Both the position numbers and the translations under genes were made by a program. DNA of 64,000 bases from Photorhabdus cinerea (GTDB taxonomy: Bacteria > Pseudomonadota > Gammaproteobacteria > Enterobacterales > Enterobacteriaceae). The stretch is taken from positions 310,001 through 374,000 of the forward strand of contig NZ_PUJW01000001.1 in the NCBI RefSeq assembly GCF_011189575.1, read 5' to 3'. Shown here in pieces: positions 54,690 to 64,000 of this stretch (within the stretch, counting starts at the first letter, position 1; each line of letters opens with the position of its first letter). Below the pieces are notes generated by a model. The model ran no database searches. It was not told the origin of the DNA and saw only the letters and a list, made by a program, of their open reading frames with translations.

Positions 54690-55765
54690 TTTGGCTGGCC
54701 GAATATTTGGTCAAGTATCACACTGGCTTTAACGTCTTTTCTTATCTGACGTTTAGGGCTATCGTCAGCCTGCTGACTGCATTGGCTATTGCGTTATGGA
54801 TGGGGCCGCGCATGATAGCCTTCCTGCAAAAATTGCAAATTGGGCAGGTTGTTCGCAATGATGGGCCAGAATCTCATTTCAGTAAACGTGGCACGCCGAC
54901 CATGGGCGGTTTGCTGATCCTGTTCTCAATCACAATTTCGGTACTGTTGTGGGTGCGTTTGAATAACCCATATGTCTGGTGCGTGCTGATTGTCCTGATT
55001 GGTTACGGCATTGTTGGTTTCGTGGATGATTACCGTAAAGTCGTGCGTAAAGATACTAAGGGGTTGATTGCTCGTTGGAAGTATTTCTGGCAGTCAGTCT
55101 TGGCATTGGGCGTAGCATTCGCGATGTATAGTGTCGGTAAAGATACCCAGGCAACACAATTGGTCATGCCATTCTTTAAAGATGTGATGCCGCAACTGGG
55201 TGTGCTTTACATCCTGTTGTCTTATTTTGTGATTGTCGGAACCAGCAACGCAGTGAATCTAACTGACGGGTTGGATGGTTTGGCAATTATGCCGACGGTT
55301 TTTGTTGCGGCTGGTTTTGCACTGGTTGCATGGGCAACAGGTAATGTCAATTTTGCCAATTACTTGCATATTCCTTATTTGAATCATGCTGGTGAATTGG
55401 TCATTGTCTGTACTGCAATTGTTGGTGCTGGATTAGGTTTCCTGTGGTTCAACACTTATCCGGCTCAGGTTTTTATGGGAGATGTTGGTTCTTTGGCATT
55501 AGGTGGTGCGCTTGGGACCATTGCTGTATTGCTGCGTCAGGAGTTTCTACTGGTGATTATGGGCGGCGTATTCGTGGTGGAAACCTTGTCAGTTATCTTG
55601 CAGGTAGGTTCTTTTAAACTGCGAGGACAGCGTATTTTCCGTATGGCACCTATTCACCACCATTATGAATTGAAAGGTTGGCCAGAACCGCGCGTTATCG
55701 TGCGTTTTTGGATTATTTCTCTAATGTTAGTGCTGATTGGCTTGGCAACATTGAAGGTACGTTAA
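54683..55765 (+). CDS. mraY: Phospho-MurNAc-pentapeptide transferase MraY
   Basis: Integral membrane enzyme that moves phospho-MurNAc-pentapeptide to undecaprenyl phosphate, making lipid I. About ten helices span its 360 residues, exactly the E. coli length. Catalytic motifs are GFVDDYRKVV near residue 112, NLTDGLDGLAI near 190 and MGDVGSLALGGALG near 264, with RMAPIHHHYE near 320. Confidence 0.97.
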   Translation: MLVWLAEYLVKYHTGFNVFSYLTFRAIVSLLTALAIALWMGPRMIAFLQKLQIGQVVRNDGPESHFSKRGTPTMGGLLILFSITISVLLWVRLNNPYVWCVLIVLIGYGIVGFVDDYRKVVRKDTKGLIARWKYFWQSVLALGVAFAMYSVGKDTQATQLVMPFFKDVMPQLGVLYILLSYFVIVGTSNAVNLTDGLDGLAIMPTVFVAAGFALVAWATGNVNFANYLHIPYLNHAGELVIVCTAIVGAGLGFLWFNTYPAQVFMGDVGSLALGGALGTIAVLLRQEFLLVIMGGVFVVETLSVILQVGSFKLRGQRIFRMAPIHHHYELKGWPEPRVIVRFWIISLMLVLIGLATLKVR

Positions 55766-55767
55766 TC

Positions 55768-57078
55768 ATGGCGGATTATGTGGGTAAAAAAGTCATCATT
55801 ATTGGGTTAGGGCTAACGGGCCTCTCCTGTGTTGACTTTTTTATGGCGCGGGGTGTTATTCCTCGCGTGATCGATACCCGTGCAATGCCACCTGGCAGGA
55901 GTAAATTGCCTGATGAGGTTGAATGTCATAGTGGTAGCCTGAATGCCAAATGGTTGATGGATGCTGACTTGATTGTTGTAAGCCCAGGTGTTGCTCTGGC
56001 AACAGCCGAATTACTGGCTGCGGCTAATGCTGGCATAGAAATTGTTGGCGATATCGAGTTATTTTGCCGTGAAGCAACAGCCCCGATAATCGCAATCACC
56101 GGTTCTAATGGTAAAAGTACCGTGACTAGTCTTGTCGGAGAAATGGCGAAAGCGGCTGATTGGCAAGTGGGTGTCGGCGGTAATATCGGTCTTCCTGCGT
56201 TAGAACTATTGAAACAATCTTGTCAGCTTTATGTTTTGGAACTTTCCAGTTTCCAGTTGGAAACTACATATAGTCTCAAGGCAGCAGCGGCAACTGTGCT
56301 GAATGTAACTGAAGATCATATGGATCGTTATCCTCAAGGCTTGTCTCAGTATCGGGCAGTTAAATTGAGGGTTTATCATCAGGCGAAGACATGCATTGTT
56401 AATGCTCAGGACTCTTTAACATTGCCGGAAACTGGTACCGATAGTCGTTGTATTAGTTTTGGTGTCGATTGTGGTGACTACCAACTTGACAGTAAAAATG
56501 CGTTTTTGAAAGTTCACAATGAATCACTGTTAGCGACAAATGAAATCAAACTGACAGGGTGGCATAACTACGTTAATGGGTTGGCTGCACTGGCGTTAGT
56601 TGATGCAGTTGGTATTCCCCGTAAAGCCAGCCTGGCAGCATTGGCGGTTTACCCAGGGCTTGAGCATCGTTTCCAGCTTGTTCATCTGAACAAGGGGATA
56701 CGCTGGATTAACGACTCTAAAGCAACCAATGTTGGTAGTACGGAAGCGGCTCTTAATGGCTTGGAGCTGAATGGCATGCTTTATTTGCTGTTGGGTGGTG
56801 AGGGTAAATCAGCAGACTTTTCTCCGCTCAAACCTTTCCTTAGCAGAAATAAAATCCGGCTTTACTGTTTTGGTCGTGATGGTAAACGGTTGGCGCAACT
56901 ACGCCCGGAAATAGCTATATTGACTGAAACTATGGAACAGGCGATGCGTGATATTGCGCCGCGATTGGTTGCCGGCGACATGGTGCTGTTATCTCCTGCT
57001 TGTGCCAGCCTTGATCAGTTTCGTAATTTTGAACAGCGTGGTCATGAGTTTGCTCGTCTGGCTGAGGAGTTAGGCTGA
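55768..57078 (+). CDS. murD: UDP-MurNAc-L-alanine:D-glutamate ligase MurD
   Basis: MurD adds D-glutamate to UDP-MurNAc-L-Ala. The N-terminal UMP site is VIIIGLGLTGLSCVDFF, the ATP loop ITGSNGKSTVTSL is near residue 111, and NDSKATNVGSTEAAL is near 317. It has 436 residues with ATG 55768; the frame is open earlier but inside mraY. The stop overlaps the ftsW start (TGATG). Confidence 0.96.
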   Translation: MADYVGKKVIIIGLGLTGLSCVDFFMARGVIPRVIDTRAMPPGRSKLPDEVECHSGSLNAKWLMDADLIVVSPGVALATAELLAAANAGIEIVGDIELFCREATAPIIAITGSNGKSTVTSLVGEMAKAADWQVGVGGNIGLPALELLKQSCQLYVLELSSFQLETTYSLKAAAATVLNVTEDHMDRYPQGLSQYRAVKLRVYHQAKTCIVNAQDSLTLPETGTDSRCISFGVDCGDYQLDSKNAFLKVHNESLLATNEIKLTGWHNYVNGLAALALVDAVGIPRKASLAALAVYPGLEHRFQLVHLNKGIRWINDSKATNVGSTEAALNGLELNGMLYLLLGGEGKSADFSPLKPFLSRNKIRLYCFGRDGKRLAQLRPEIAILTETMEQAMRDIAPRLVAGDMVLLSPACASLDQFRNFEQRGHEFARLAEELG

Positions 57079-58271
57079 TGTCTATTTCCGGGTTCAGTAG
57101 ATTAAAAGACTGGATTATTGGTGGCCGTGAAACCGATGCTACTAATATGGTGTTGTATGATCGCACCTTGATTTGGCTGACACTCGGATTAGGTATTATC
57201 GGCTTTGTTATGGTGGCTTCGGCGTCAATGCCGGTTGGGCAGCGTCTTGCAGAAGATCCATTTCTGTTTGCTAAACGTGATGCGATTTATCTGTTGCTAG
57301 CTTTCGGATTGTCATTAATAACACTACGTATTCCAATGGATTTATGGCAGCGCTATAGCAACCTGATGTTGCTTGTCTCTGTTATTCTACTACTGGTTGT
57401 ATTGGCGGTAGGAAGCTCGGTAAATGGTGCCTCGCGTTGGATTGCGCTTGGACCTTTGAGAATTCAGCCAGCTGAGTTATCCAAACTTTCTCTATTTTGT
57501 TATCTCGCCAGTTATCTGGTGCGTAAAGTGGAAGAAGTACGGAATAACTTCTGGGGATTCTGTAAGCCAATGGGCGTCATGGTGGTGTTGGCTGTATTAC
57601 TTTTAGCTCAGCCTGACCTGGGAACTGTGGTAGTGCTGTTTGTAACAACATTGGCTATGTTATTTCTAGCGGGAGCAAAATTGTGGCAGTTTCTGGCAAT
57701 TATTGGTTCGGGGATATTTGCAGTAGCTCTATTAATTATTGCTGAGCCCTATCGTATACGCCGTGTAACTTCTTTTCTGGACCCTTGGGAAGATCCGTAT
57801 GGCAAAGGTTATCAATTAACACAATCTTTGATGGCTTTTGGTCGTGGGGAGTTTTTGGGGCAAGGATTGGGAAATTCAGTACTGAAGCTGGCATATCTAC
57901 CCGAAGCGCATACTGACTTTATTTTCTCTGTTTTGGCAGAAGAATTGGGTTACGTAGGTGTGGTTTTGGCGTTGTTAATGATATTCTTCGTCGCTTTTCG
58001 TGCGATGACCATAGGTCGTCGTGCGTTGCAGATGGATCAGCGTTTTTCTGGTTTTTTGGCTTGTTCAATTGGTATCTGGTTCAGTTTTCAAACCCTGGTT
58101 AACGTCGGGGCTGCCGCAGGCATGTTACCGACCAAAGGTCTGACTTTACCTCTGATTAGTTATGGGGGTTCAAGTTTGTTGATTATGTCGACCGCTATCG
58201 TATTGCTATTAAGAATTGATTTTGAAACACGTTTGGCAAAAGCACAGGCGTTTGTAAGGAGTTCTCGATGA
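57078..58271 (+). CDS. ftsW: Septal peptidoglycan glycosyltransferase FtsW
   Basis: SEDS-family polymerase that works with FtsI at the septum. It has ten predicted membrane helices in 397 residues. The SEDS motifs are present: GASRWIALGPLRIQPAELSK near residue 116, LTQSLMAFGRGEFLGQGLGN with the catalytic Asp region AHTDFIFSVLAEELG near 278, and PLISYGGSSLL near 358. Confidence 0.96.
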   Translation: MSISGFSRLKDWIIGGRETDATNMVLYDRTLIWLTLGLGIIGFVMVASASMPVGQRLAEDPFLFAKRDAIYLLLAFGLSLITLRIPMDLWQRYSNLMLLVSVILLLVVLAVGSSVNGASRWIALGPLRIQPAELSKLSLFCYLASYLVRKVEEVRNNFWGFCKPMGVMVVLAVLLLAQPDLGTVVVLFVTTLAMLFLAGAKLWQFLAIIGSGIFAVALLIIAEPYRIRRVTSFLDPWEDPYGKGYQLTQSLMAFGRGEFLGQGLGNSVLKLAYLPEAHTDFIFSVLAEELGYVGVVLALLMIFFVAFRAMTIGRRALQMDQRFSGFLACSIGIWFSFQTLVNVGAAAGMLPTKGLTLPLISYGGSSLLIMSTAIVLLLRIDFETRLAKAQAFVRSSR

Positions 58272-59335
58272 GTGGTAAGACCCGGCGTTTGATGGTGATG
58301 GCTGGTGGAACCGGAGGACATGTCTTCCCAGGCTTAGCTGTAGCTCATCACTTAAAAAACCAAGGCTGGGAAGTTCGTTGGCTGGGAACAGCGGATCGTA
58401 TGGAAGCAGATTTAGTGCCGAAACATGGTATTGAAATTGAATTTGTTCAGATTTCTGGCTTGAGAGGTAAGGGAATTAAAGCACTGCTAACGGCGCCAGC
58501 ACGAATTTTCAAAGCAATTCGTCAGGCAAAAGCGATTATGCGCCGCTATCAGCCAGACGTAGTGCTCGGAATGGGGGGGTATGTTTCTGGCCCCGGTGGT
58601 ATTGCTGCGTGGATGTGTGGTATTCCGGTTGTCTTGCATGAGCAGAATGGTATTGCCGGGCTGACAAACCGTTGGCTGGCAAAAATCGCTACAACTGTTT
58701 TACAGGCATTCCCCGGCGCATTCCCAAAAGCGCCTATTGTTGGGAACCCTGTTCGTGAAGATGTGCTGACATTACCCACACCTGAGCAGCGTTTGGCAGG
58801 GCGTGAAGGCCCGGTTCGGGTTCTGGTTATTGGTGGTAGTCAGGGCGCGAGAGTTCTCAACCAGATAATGCCCGAAGTTGCAGCCCGTATGGGTGATAAA
58901 ATTACCCTTTGGCATCAGACTGGCAAAGGGGTTAAAGAAAGTGTTCAGGATGCCTATAATAATTCCGTTAAATGTGAACATAAGGTTACTGAATTTATTG
59001 ACAATATGGCGCAAGCTTATGCCTGGGCTGATGTAGTGGTTTGTCGTTCTGGTGCGTTGACAGTCAGCGAAGTGGCAGCAGCTGGATTACCTGGGATTTT
59101 TGTACCATTTCAGCATAAAGATCGTCAGCAATACTGGAATGCGCTGCCACTGGAAAGAGCTGGTGCAGCAAAAATACTGGAACAACCACAACTTACGGTT
59201 GATGCAGTGGTGGAATTATTAACTCAGTGGCAACGCCCACAATTGTTGGAAATGGCAAAAAAAGCCCGTTCAGCAGCAATTACTGATGCAACTGAGCAAG
59301 TATCGGCGGCATTAATCGATGCAGCCAAAAAATGA
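58268..59335 (+). CDS. murG: MurG, lipid II-forming N-acetylglucosaminyltransferase
   Basis: Peripheral membrane GT-B enzyme that adds GlcNAc to lipid I. Signatures are the N-terminal loop MAGGTGGHVFPGLAVA, GMGGYVSGPGG near residue 102, GGSQGARVLNQ near 190 and VCRSGALTVSEVAAAGLP near 258. It has 355 residues, as in E. coli. It overlaps ftsW by 4 bases. Confidence 0.96.
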   Translation: MSGKTRRLMVMAGGTGGHVFPGLAVAHHLKNQGWEVRWLGTADRMEADLVPKHGIEIEFVQISGLRGKGIKALLTAPARIFKAIRQAKAIMRRYQPDVVLGMGGYVSGPGGIAAWMCGIPVVLHEQNGIAGLTNRWLAKIATTVLQAFPGAFPKAPIVGNPVREDVLTLPTPEQRLAGREGPVRVLVIGGSQGARVLNQIMPEVAARMGDKITLWHQTGKGVKESVQDAYNNSVKCEHKVTEFIDNMAQAYAWADVVVCRSGALTVSEVAAAGLPGIFVPFQHKDRQQYWNALPLERAGAAKILEQPQLTVDAVVELLTQWQRPQLLEMAKKARSAAITDATEQVSAALIDAAKK

Positions 59336-59390
59336 TTCAGACCACCTGAAAAAGGGTGGTGAAGTAAACATATACAGTGAAGAAGAAAAC

Positions 59391-60866
59391 GTGAATACAC
59401 AACAACTGGCGAAATTAAGAGCTTTCGTGCCTGAAATGAGAAAAGTCAGGCATATCCACTTTGTCGGCATTGGTGGTGCTGGTATGGGGGGGATCGCCGA
59501 AGTGTTGGCCAATGAAGGTTATCAGATTAGCGGATCTGATTTGGCGCCAAATCCGGTAACTCGGCAACTAACTAAGTTAGGTGCTCAGATTTATTTTAAC
59601 CATCGTCCTGAAAATGTACTGGATGCTAGTGTTGTTGTGGCTTCAACTGCAATCTTAGCAGATAACCCAGAAATTATTGCTGCTCGTGAAGCTCGGATTC
59701 CGGTCATTCGCAGAGCAGAAATGTTGGCAGAACTGATGCGTTACCGTCATGGTATTGCTATTGCTGGTACTCATGGCAAAACAACTACCACGGCGATGAT
59801 TTCCAGTATTTATGCACAGGCTGGTTTAGACCCAACGTTTGTTAATGGTGGTTTAGTCAAAGCAGCAGGAACACATGCCCGTCTTGGTAGTAGCCGCTAT
59901 TTAATTGCGGAAGCCGACGAAAGCGATGCTTCTTTCCTGCATTTGCAGCCCATGGTGGCAGTAGTTACTAATATCGAAGCAGACCATATGGATACCTATC
60001 ATGGTGACTTCGAAAAACTGAAACAGACATTTATCAGCTTCCTGCACAACTTACCTTTCTATGGGCGTGCAGTCATGTGCATTGATGATCCAGTCGTCAA
60101 AGAGTTAATCCCTCGTGTGGGACGCTATATCACGACTTATGGCTTCAGTGAGGAAGCAGATGTACGTATCACCCATTATGAGCAAAAAGGTGCTCAAGGG
60201 TATTTTACTGTTAGTCGCCAAGATATGGTTGATTTGAAAGTCGTATTGAATGCACCGGGTCGCCATAATGCGCTAAATGCGGCGGCGGCAATTGCTGTTG
60301 CAACCGAAGAAGGTATTTCTGGCAGTGATATTCTGGCTGCGTTAGCCGGTTTTCAGGGAACCGGACGCCGTTTTGATTTTCTAGGGAATTTTTCTCTGGA
60401 ACATATTAACCGCAAAAGTGGTAGTGCAATGTTGGTTGATGATTATGGTCATCATCCAACGGAAGTGGATGCAACCATTAAAGCCGCTCGTGCTGGCTGG
60501 CCGGATAAGCGTATTGTGATGATATTTCAGCCTCATCGTTATACTCGGACGCGTGATCTGTACGATGATTTTGCCAATGTATTGAATCAGGTAGATGTAT
60601 TGCTAATGCTGGACGTTTACTCTGCTGGCGAAGCGGTTATTCCGGGGGCGGATAGCCGTTCGTTGTGCCGTACTATTCGTAGCCGCGGTAAGTTAGATCC
60701 GATTCTGGTATCTGAGCCAGAAAAAGTGGCCGCTGTGTTGGCACAGGTACTAGACGGTAATGATTTAGTTTTGGTTCAAGGGGCCGGGAATATAGGCAAA
60801 ATAGCGCGCAATCTGGCTGAAACCAAATTACAGCCATCTTTGAATGAGGAAAAACACCATGGCTGA
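59391..60866 (+). CDS. murC: UDP-MurNAc:L-alanine ligase MurC
   Basis: MurC adds the first residue, L-alanine, to UDP-MurNAc. The sequence has FVGIGGAGMGGIAEVL near residue 22, the ATP loop IAGTHGKTTTTAM near 120, and LVDDYGHHPTEVDATI near 345. I chose GTG 59391, which gives 491 residues, exactly the E. coli length; the frame opens from an ATG at 59319 inside murG, but that has no ribosome-binding site. The end overlaps ddlB by 8 bases. Confidence 0.95.
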   Translation: MNTQQLAKLRAFVPEMRKVRHIHFVGIGGAGMGGIAEVLANEGYQISGSDLAPNPVTRQLTKLGAQIYFNHRPENVLDASVVVASTAILADNPEIIAAREARIPVIRRAEMLAELMRYRHGIAIAGTHGKTTTTAMISSIYAQAGLDPTFVNGGLVKAAGTHARLGSSRYLIAEADESDASFLHLQPMVAVVTNIEADHMDTYHGDFEKLKQTFISFLHNLPFYGRAVMCIDDPVVKELIPRVGRYITTYGFSEEADVRITHYEQKGAQGYFTVSRQDMVDLKVVLNAPGRHNALNAAAAIAVATEEGISGSDILAALAGFQGTGRRFDFLGNFSLEHINRKSGSAMLVDDYGHHPTEVDATIKAARAGWPDKRIVMIFQPHRYTRTRDLYDDFANVLNQVDVLLMLDVYSAGEAVIPGADSRSLCRTIRSRGKLDPILVSEPEKVAAVLAQVLDGNDLVLVQGAGNIGKIARNLAETKLQPSLNEEKHHG

Positions 60867-61779
60867 GAAAGTCGCGGTATTGTTGGGAGGAACTTCTGCT
60901 GAGCGTGAAGTTTCACTGTTATCGGGACATGCCGTGCTAGCTGGATTGAAAGAAGCAGGTATTGATGTTCATCCAGTTGATACAAAAGATTTTCCTGTAA
61001 CGCAACTTAAAGAGGCAGGATTTGAGAAAGTCTTTATCGCTCTTCATGGTCGTGGTGGGGAAGATGGTACTTTGCAAGGCGTATTAGAATTTTTGCAGCT
61101 GCCTTATACCGGAAGTGGTGTGATGGCTTCTGCATTATCGATGGATAAATTGCGTACAAAGCAGTTATGGCAAGGGATAGGATTAACTGTCTCGCCATAT
61201 GTTGCAATTAATTTTCAGCAGTTTGAACAATTTACTGATTCGCAACTCCAAGAATATGTAACAGATTTAGGTTTGCCATTAATTGTTAAGCCAAGTCTGG
61301 AAGGTTCCAGTGTGGGTATGACTAAGGTTAATGAGATTTCAGAGTTGCGTGACGCACTGGAAATGGCATTTCGTTATGACGCTGACTTGCTGGTAGAAAA
61401 ATGGTTGTACGGCCCAGAATACACTGTAGCTATTCTTGATGATACGGCTTTACCTTCTATCCGTATTCAGCCCGCTGCTGTTTTTTATGACTATGATGCA
61501 AAATATTGGTCTGAGGAAACGAAGTACTTTTGTCCGAGTGGCTTAAGTGATGAAAAAGAGCAACAACTGGCAGAACTAGCACTAAAAGCCTACAAATCGG
61601 TTGGATGCAGTGGCTGGGGGCGGGTAGATGTCATGATGGACACTGATGGTGGTTTCTATCTGTTAGAAGTGAATACATCTCCTGGGATGACCAACCATAG
61701 CTTGGTACCAATGGCAGCACGTCAAGCAGGGTTAAATTTTTCACAATTGGTAGTAAAGATTTTGGAGTTGGCTGATTGA
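60859..61779 (+). CDS. ddlB: D-alanine:D-alanine ligase B
   Basis: ATP-grasp ligase that makes the D-Ala-D-Ala used by MurF. The sequence has VLLGGTSAEREVSLLSG at the N-terminus, KPSLEGSSVGMTKV near residue 144, GRVDVMMD near 255 and the metal site LLEVNTSPGMTNHS near 268. ATG 60859 follows ATGAGG and gives 306 residues, the E. coli length. Confidence 0.96.
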   Translation: MAEKVAVLLGGTSAEREVSLLSGHAVLAGLKEAGIDVHPVDTKDFPVTQLKEAGFEKVFIALHGRGGEDGTLQGVLEFLQLPYTGSGVMASALSMDKLRTKQLWQGIGLTVSPYVAINFQQFEQFTDSQLQEYVTDLGLPLIVKPSLEGSSVGMTKVNEISELRDALEMAFRYDADLLVEKWLYGPEYTVAILDDTALPSIRIQPAAVFYDYDAKYWSEETKYFCPSGLSDEKEQQLAELALKAYKSVGCSGWGRVDVMMDTDGGFYLLEVNTSPGMTNHSLVPMAARQAGLNFSQLVVKILELAD

Positions 61780-61780
61780 T

Positions 61781-62575
61781 ATGTCTCAGGCGGCCCTGAA
61801 AGTAAAGGGGCGGGATAGTGAAAATAGTCGTTCCCGCCCTAGTAATGGCTCTTATCTGGCAGGACTTATCTTCTTCCTGATGGTACTTGGGACCATTATT
61901 TGGGGTGGTTGGGCAGTTCTTAACTGGATGAAAGATGCTAACAGATTGCCTATTTCAAAGCTGGTGGTAACGGGTGAGCGTCATTACACCACCAACGATG
62001 ATATTCGGCAGGCAATTTTGTCATTAGGGCAGCCGGGAACTTTCATGACGCAGGATGTGAATATCATTCAGCAACAGATTGAACGAATGCCATGGATAAG
62101 GCAAGTCACTGTCCGTAAACAGTGGCCTGATGAGCTGAGAATTCATCTGGTAGAATATGTTCCTTATGTGCGTTGGAATGATACACAAATGCTGGATGCA
62201 GAAGGGCTGGTGTTCAGTATACCGGTTGAATGGGAAGCTAAAGGTCATTACCCGATGCTTTATGGCCCACAAGGTAGTGAGAAAGAGGTGCTTGATAGCT
62301 ACCGGGCAATGGCTAAACTTCTCGCTGCCAATAAATTGAAATTAAAAGCTGCGGCAATGACTGCGCGTCGTTCATGGCAACTGACACTGGATAATGATAT
62401 CCGATTAAAGCTGGGAAGAATGAATACAACAGGTCGTATTAAACGTTTTATCGAGCTTTATCCACTATTACAGCAGAACACAGAGAAAAGAGTGGATTAC
62501 GTGGATTTACGTTATGACAGTGGTGCTGCGGTAGGTTGGGCTCCTTTACTAATTGGTGCTCCGGTCAATGGGTAA
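61781..62575 (+). CDS. ftsQ: Cell division protein FtsQ
   Basis: Bitopic division protein linking early and late septal proteins through FtsB and FtsL. It has a cytoplasmic N-tail, a membrane segment at residues 27-47 (LAGLIFFLMVLGTIIWGGWAV), a POTRA domain (from KLVVTGERHYTT) and a beta domain ending before the divergent C-terminus. It has 264 residues, slightly shorter than E. coli (276). Confidence 0.95.
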   Translation: MSQAALKVKGRDSENSRSRPSNGSYLAGLIFFLMVLGTIIWGGWAVLNWMKDANRLPISKLVVTGERHYTTNDDIRQAILSLGQPGTFMTQDVNIIQQQIERMPWIRQVTVRKQWPDELRIHLVEYVPYVRWNDTQMLDAEGLVFSIPVEWEAKGHYPMLYGPQGSEKEVLDSYRAMAKLLAANKLKLKAAAMTARRSWQLTLDNDIRLKLGRMNTTGRIKRFIELYPLLQQNTEKRVDYVDLRYDSGAAVGWAPLLIGAPVNG

Positions 62576-62617
62576 TAAACAGTTACTGGCAATAATATAG
62601 AGGCAGGCAGAATAACA

Positions 62618-63874
62618 ATGATCAAATCGACGGACAGAAAATTAGTAGTTGGCCTTGAGATTGGCACAGCAAAGGTATCTGCCCTTGTTGGTGAAATTCT
62701 GCCCGATGGTATGGTTAATATTATCGGGGTGGGAAGCTGTCCATCCCGCGGCATGGATAAAGGTGGTGTAAACGATCTGGAGTCGGTTGTTAAATGTGTA
62801 CAGCGGGCTATCGATCAGGCTGAATTGATGGCGGATTGTCAAATTTCTTCTGTTTATCTGGCGTTATCTGGAAAACATATCAGTTGTCAGAATGAAATTG
62901 GGATGGTTCCCATTTCTGAAGAGGAAGTCACCCAGGAAGATGTAGACAATGTCGTTCATACTGCCAAATCGGTTCGTGTACGCGATGAATACCGAATACT
63001 CCATGTTATTCCTCAAGAGTATGCGATCGATTACCAGGAAGGCATCAAAAATCCGGTAGGGCTTTCCGGAGTGCGTATGCAGGCGAAAGTTCATCTGATT
63101 ACCTGCCATAACGATATGGCGAAAAATATTGCAAAAGCCGTTGAGCGTTGTGGTTTGAAAGTCGATCAGCTTATTTTTTCCGGTTTGGCTGCCAGCTATG
63201 CAGTTTTGACTGAGGATGAGCGTGAACTAGGTGTTTGTGTGGTAGATATTGGCGGTGGGACGATGGATATCGCGGTGTATACCGGCGGAGCGCTACGTCA
63301 TACCAAAGTAATCCCTTACGCTGGGAACGTCGTTACCAGCGATATTGCTTATGCCTTTGGTACGCCACCAAGCGATGCCGAAGCGATAAAAGTACGTCAC
63401 GGTTGTGCGCTGGGTTCGTTGGTTAGCAAGGATGAAAGTGTGGAGGTACCGAGTGTCGGTGGGCGCCCACCACGTAGCTTACAGCGCCAAACGCTGGCTG
63501 AAGTGATTGAGCCACGTTACATCGAATTACTGAATTTAGTGAATGATGAAATCCTGCGATTGCAGGAACAGTTACGTCAGCAAGGTGTTAAACACCATTT
63601 GGCTGCGGGTATTGTCTTAACCGGTGGTGGTGCCCAGATTGATGGTTTGGCTGAATGTGCCCAGCGTGTATTCCACGCTCAGGTGCGTATTGGTCAACCT
63701 CTTAATATTACTGGCCTGACGGACTATGCGCAGGAACCCTATTATTCAACAGCAGTAGGGTTGTTGCATTACGGAAAAGCCTCTCACCTTAATGGTGATG
63801 CGGATATTGAAAAACATGTTTCAGTGAGTCGCTGGTTTAAGAAAGTCAGTAGCTGGCTGAAAAAAGAGTTTTAA
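62618..63874 (+). CDS. ftsA: Cell division protein FtsA
   Basis: Actin-like ATPase that tethers FtsZ to the membrane. Phosphate and nucleotide motifs are VVGLEIGTAKVSALVGEI at the N-terminus, CVVDIGGGTMDIAVYTGG near residue 205 and GIVLTGGGAQIDGL near 335. The last residues (VSRWFKKVSSWLKKEF) form the amphipathic membrane-targeting helix. It has 418 residues. ftsZ starts 63 bases later. Confidence 0.97.
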   Translation: MIKSTDRKLVVGLEIGTAKVSALVGEILPDGMVNIIGVGSCPSRGMDKGGVNDLESVVKCVQRAIDQAELMADCQISSVYLALSGKHISCQNEIGMVPISEEEVTQEDVDNVVHTAKSVRVRDEYRILHVIPQEYAIDYQEGIKNPVGLSGVRMQAKVHLITCHNDMAKNIAKAVERCGLKVDQLIFSGLAASYAVLTEDERELGVCVVDIGGGTMDIAVYTGGALRHTKVIPYAGNVVTSDIAYAFGTPPSDAEAIKVRHGCALGSLVSKDESVEVPSVGGRPPRSLQRQTLAEVIEPRYIELLNLVNDEILRLQEQLRQQGVKHHLAAGIVLTGGGAQIDGLAECAQRVFHAQVRIGQPLNITGLTDYAQEPYYSTAVGLLHYGKASHLNGDADIEKHVSVSRWFKKVSSWLKKEF

Positions 63875-63937
63875 TTTTATACAGAGACTACATCTGTTTT
63901 TTGGTCTCGATATAAAGGCACAAAGCGGAGAGAAACT

Positions 63938-64000
63938 ATGTTTGAACCAATAGAATTAACCAATGACGCGGTGATTAAAGTCATCGGCGTCGGCGGTGGC
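63938..64000 (+). CDS. ftsZ: FtsZ, tubulin-like division protein (first 21 codons)
   Basis: Only the N-terminus is inside the window: it begins MFEPIELTNDAVIKVIGVGG, the start of the GTP-binding fold. ATG 63938 has GGAGAG 6 bases upstream. The gene continues beyond base 64000. FtsZ polymerises into the division ring anchored by FtsA. Confidence 0.95.
   Translation, partial: MFEPIELTNDAVIKVIGVGGG

Noticed and set aside
59319..59390. N-terminal extension of MurC by 24 residues
   Set aside because: The upstream ATG lies inside murG without a ribosome-binding site, and the shorter form matches the E. coli length exactly.

Overview
The window is a piece of an enterobacterial chromosome, most likely from Photorhabdus or a close relative (Morganellaceae). 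This is inferred from three things. The backbone gene order matches E. coli in blocks: metK-speA-speB, ygdQ-mutH, sgrR/sgrS-leuDCBA-leuL-leuO-ilvIH-cra-mraZ-dcw cluster. The base composition is moderately AT-rich. Three 127-bp ERIC repeats are present. The species cannot be fixed from the sequence alone.

Layout, left to right. 1-3.3 kb: end of a capsule/exopolysaccharide export operon (wza-wzb-wzc) closed by a terminator. 3.5-4.9 kb: two truncated genes, a tehB-type N-terminal domain and an FGGY sugar kinase, meeting head to head at one junction near 3816. 5.5-10 kb: a sodium:alanine symporter, an aldehyde dehydrogenase and an orphan iron-type binding protein with a Fur box. 10.2-11.4 kb: an hcr pseudogene, an ERIC and a small lipoprotein. 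11.4-12.8 kb: an M-box riboswitch and mgtE. 12.9-14.2 kb: an octanucleotide tandem repeat, a degraded reading frame and a leucine-rich-repeat gene. 14.5-20 kb: sprT, metK, a candidate leader peptide, speA and speB (SAM and polyamine supply). 20.3-28.25 kb: a visibly GC-richer seven-gene chaperone-usher fimbrial operon with three chaperones, flanked by a 16-bp inverted repeat. 28.4-30 kb: ygdQ and mutH. 30.5-32.4 kb: sgrR and a short sgrS RNA without sgrT; setA is missing. 32.7-37.5 kb: leuABCD with the leuL leader and attenuator. 38.3-46.6 kb: leuO and ilvIH, separated by a 5-kb insertion holding an acyl-CoA ligase-like gene, a small hydrolase, a Sel1-repeat protein, an hlyD pseudogene and an ERIC. 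46.7 kb to the end: cra, then the division and cell wall (dcw) cluster mraZ-rsmH-ftsL-ftsI-murE-murF-mraY-murD-ftsW-murG-murC-ddlB-ftsQ-ftsA and the first codons of ftsZ.

The backbone blocks do conserved work: peptidoglycan precursor synthesis and septation, leucine and valine synthesis, polyamine synthesis, mismatch repair and glucose-phosphate stress control. The accessory islands between them carry most of the unusual signal: gene wreckage with identifiable lesions, the flanked fimbrial island, the octanucleotide repeat beside an LRR gene, and RNA-based control upstream of mgtE and possibly speA. No tRNA, rRNA, CRISPR array or intact transposase was seen.
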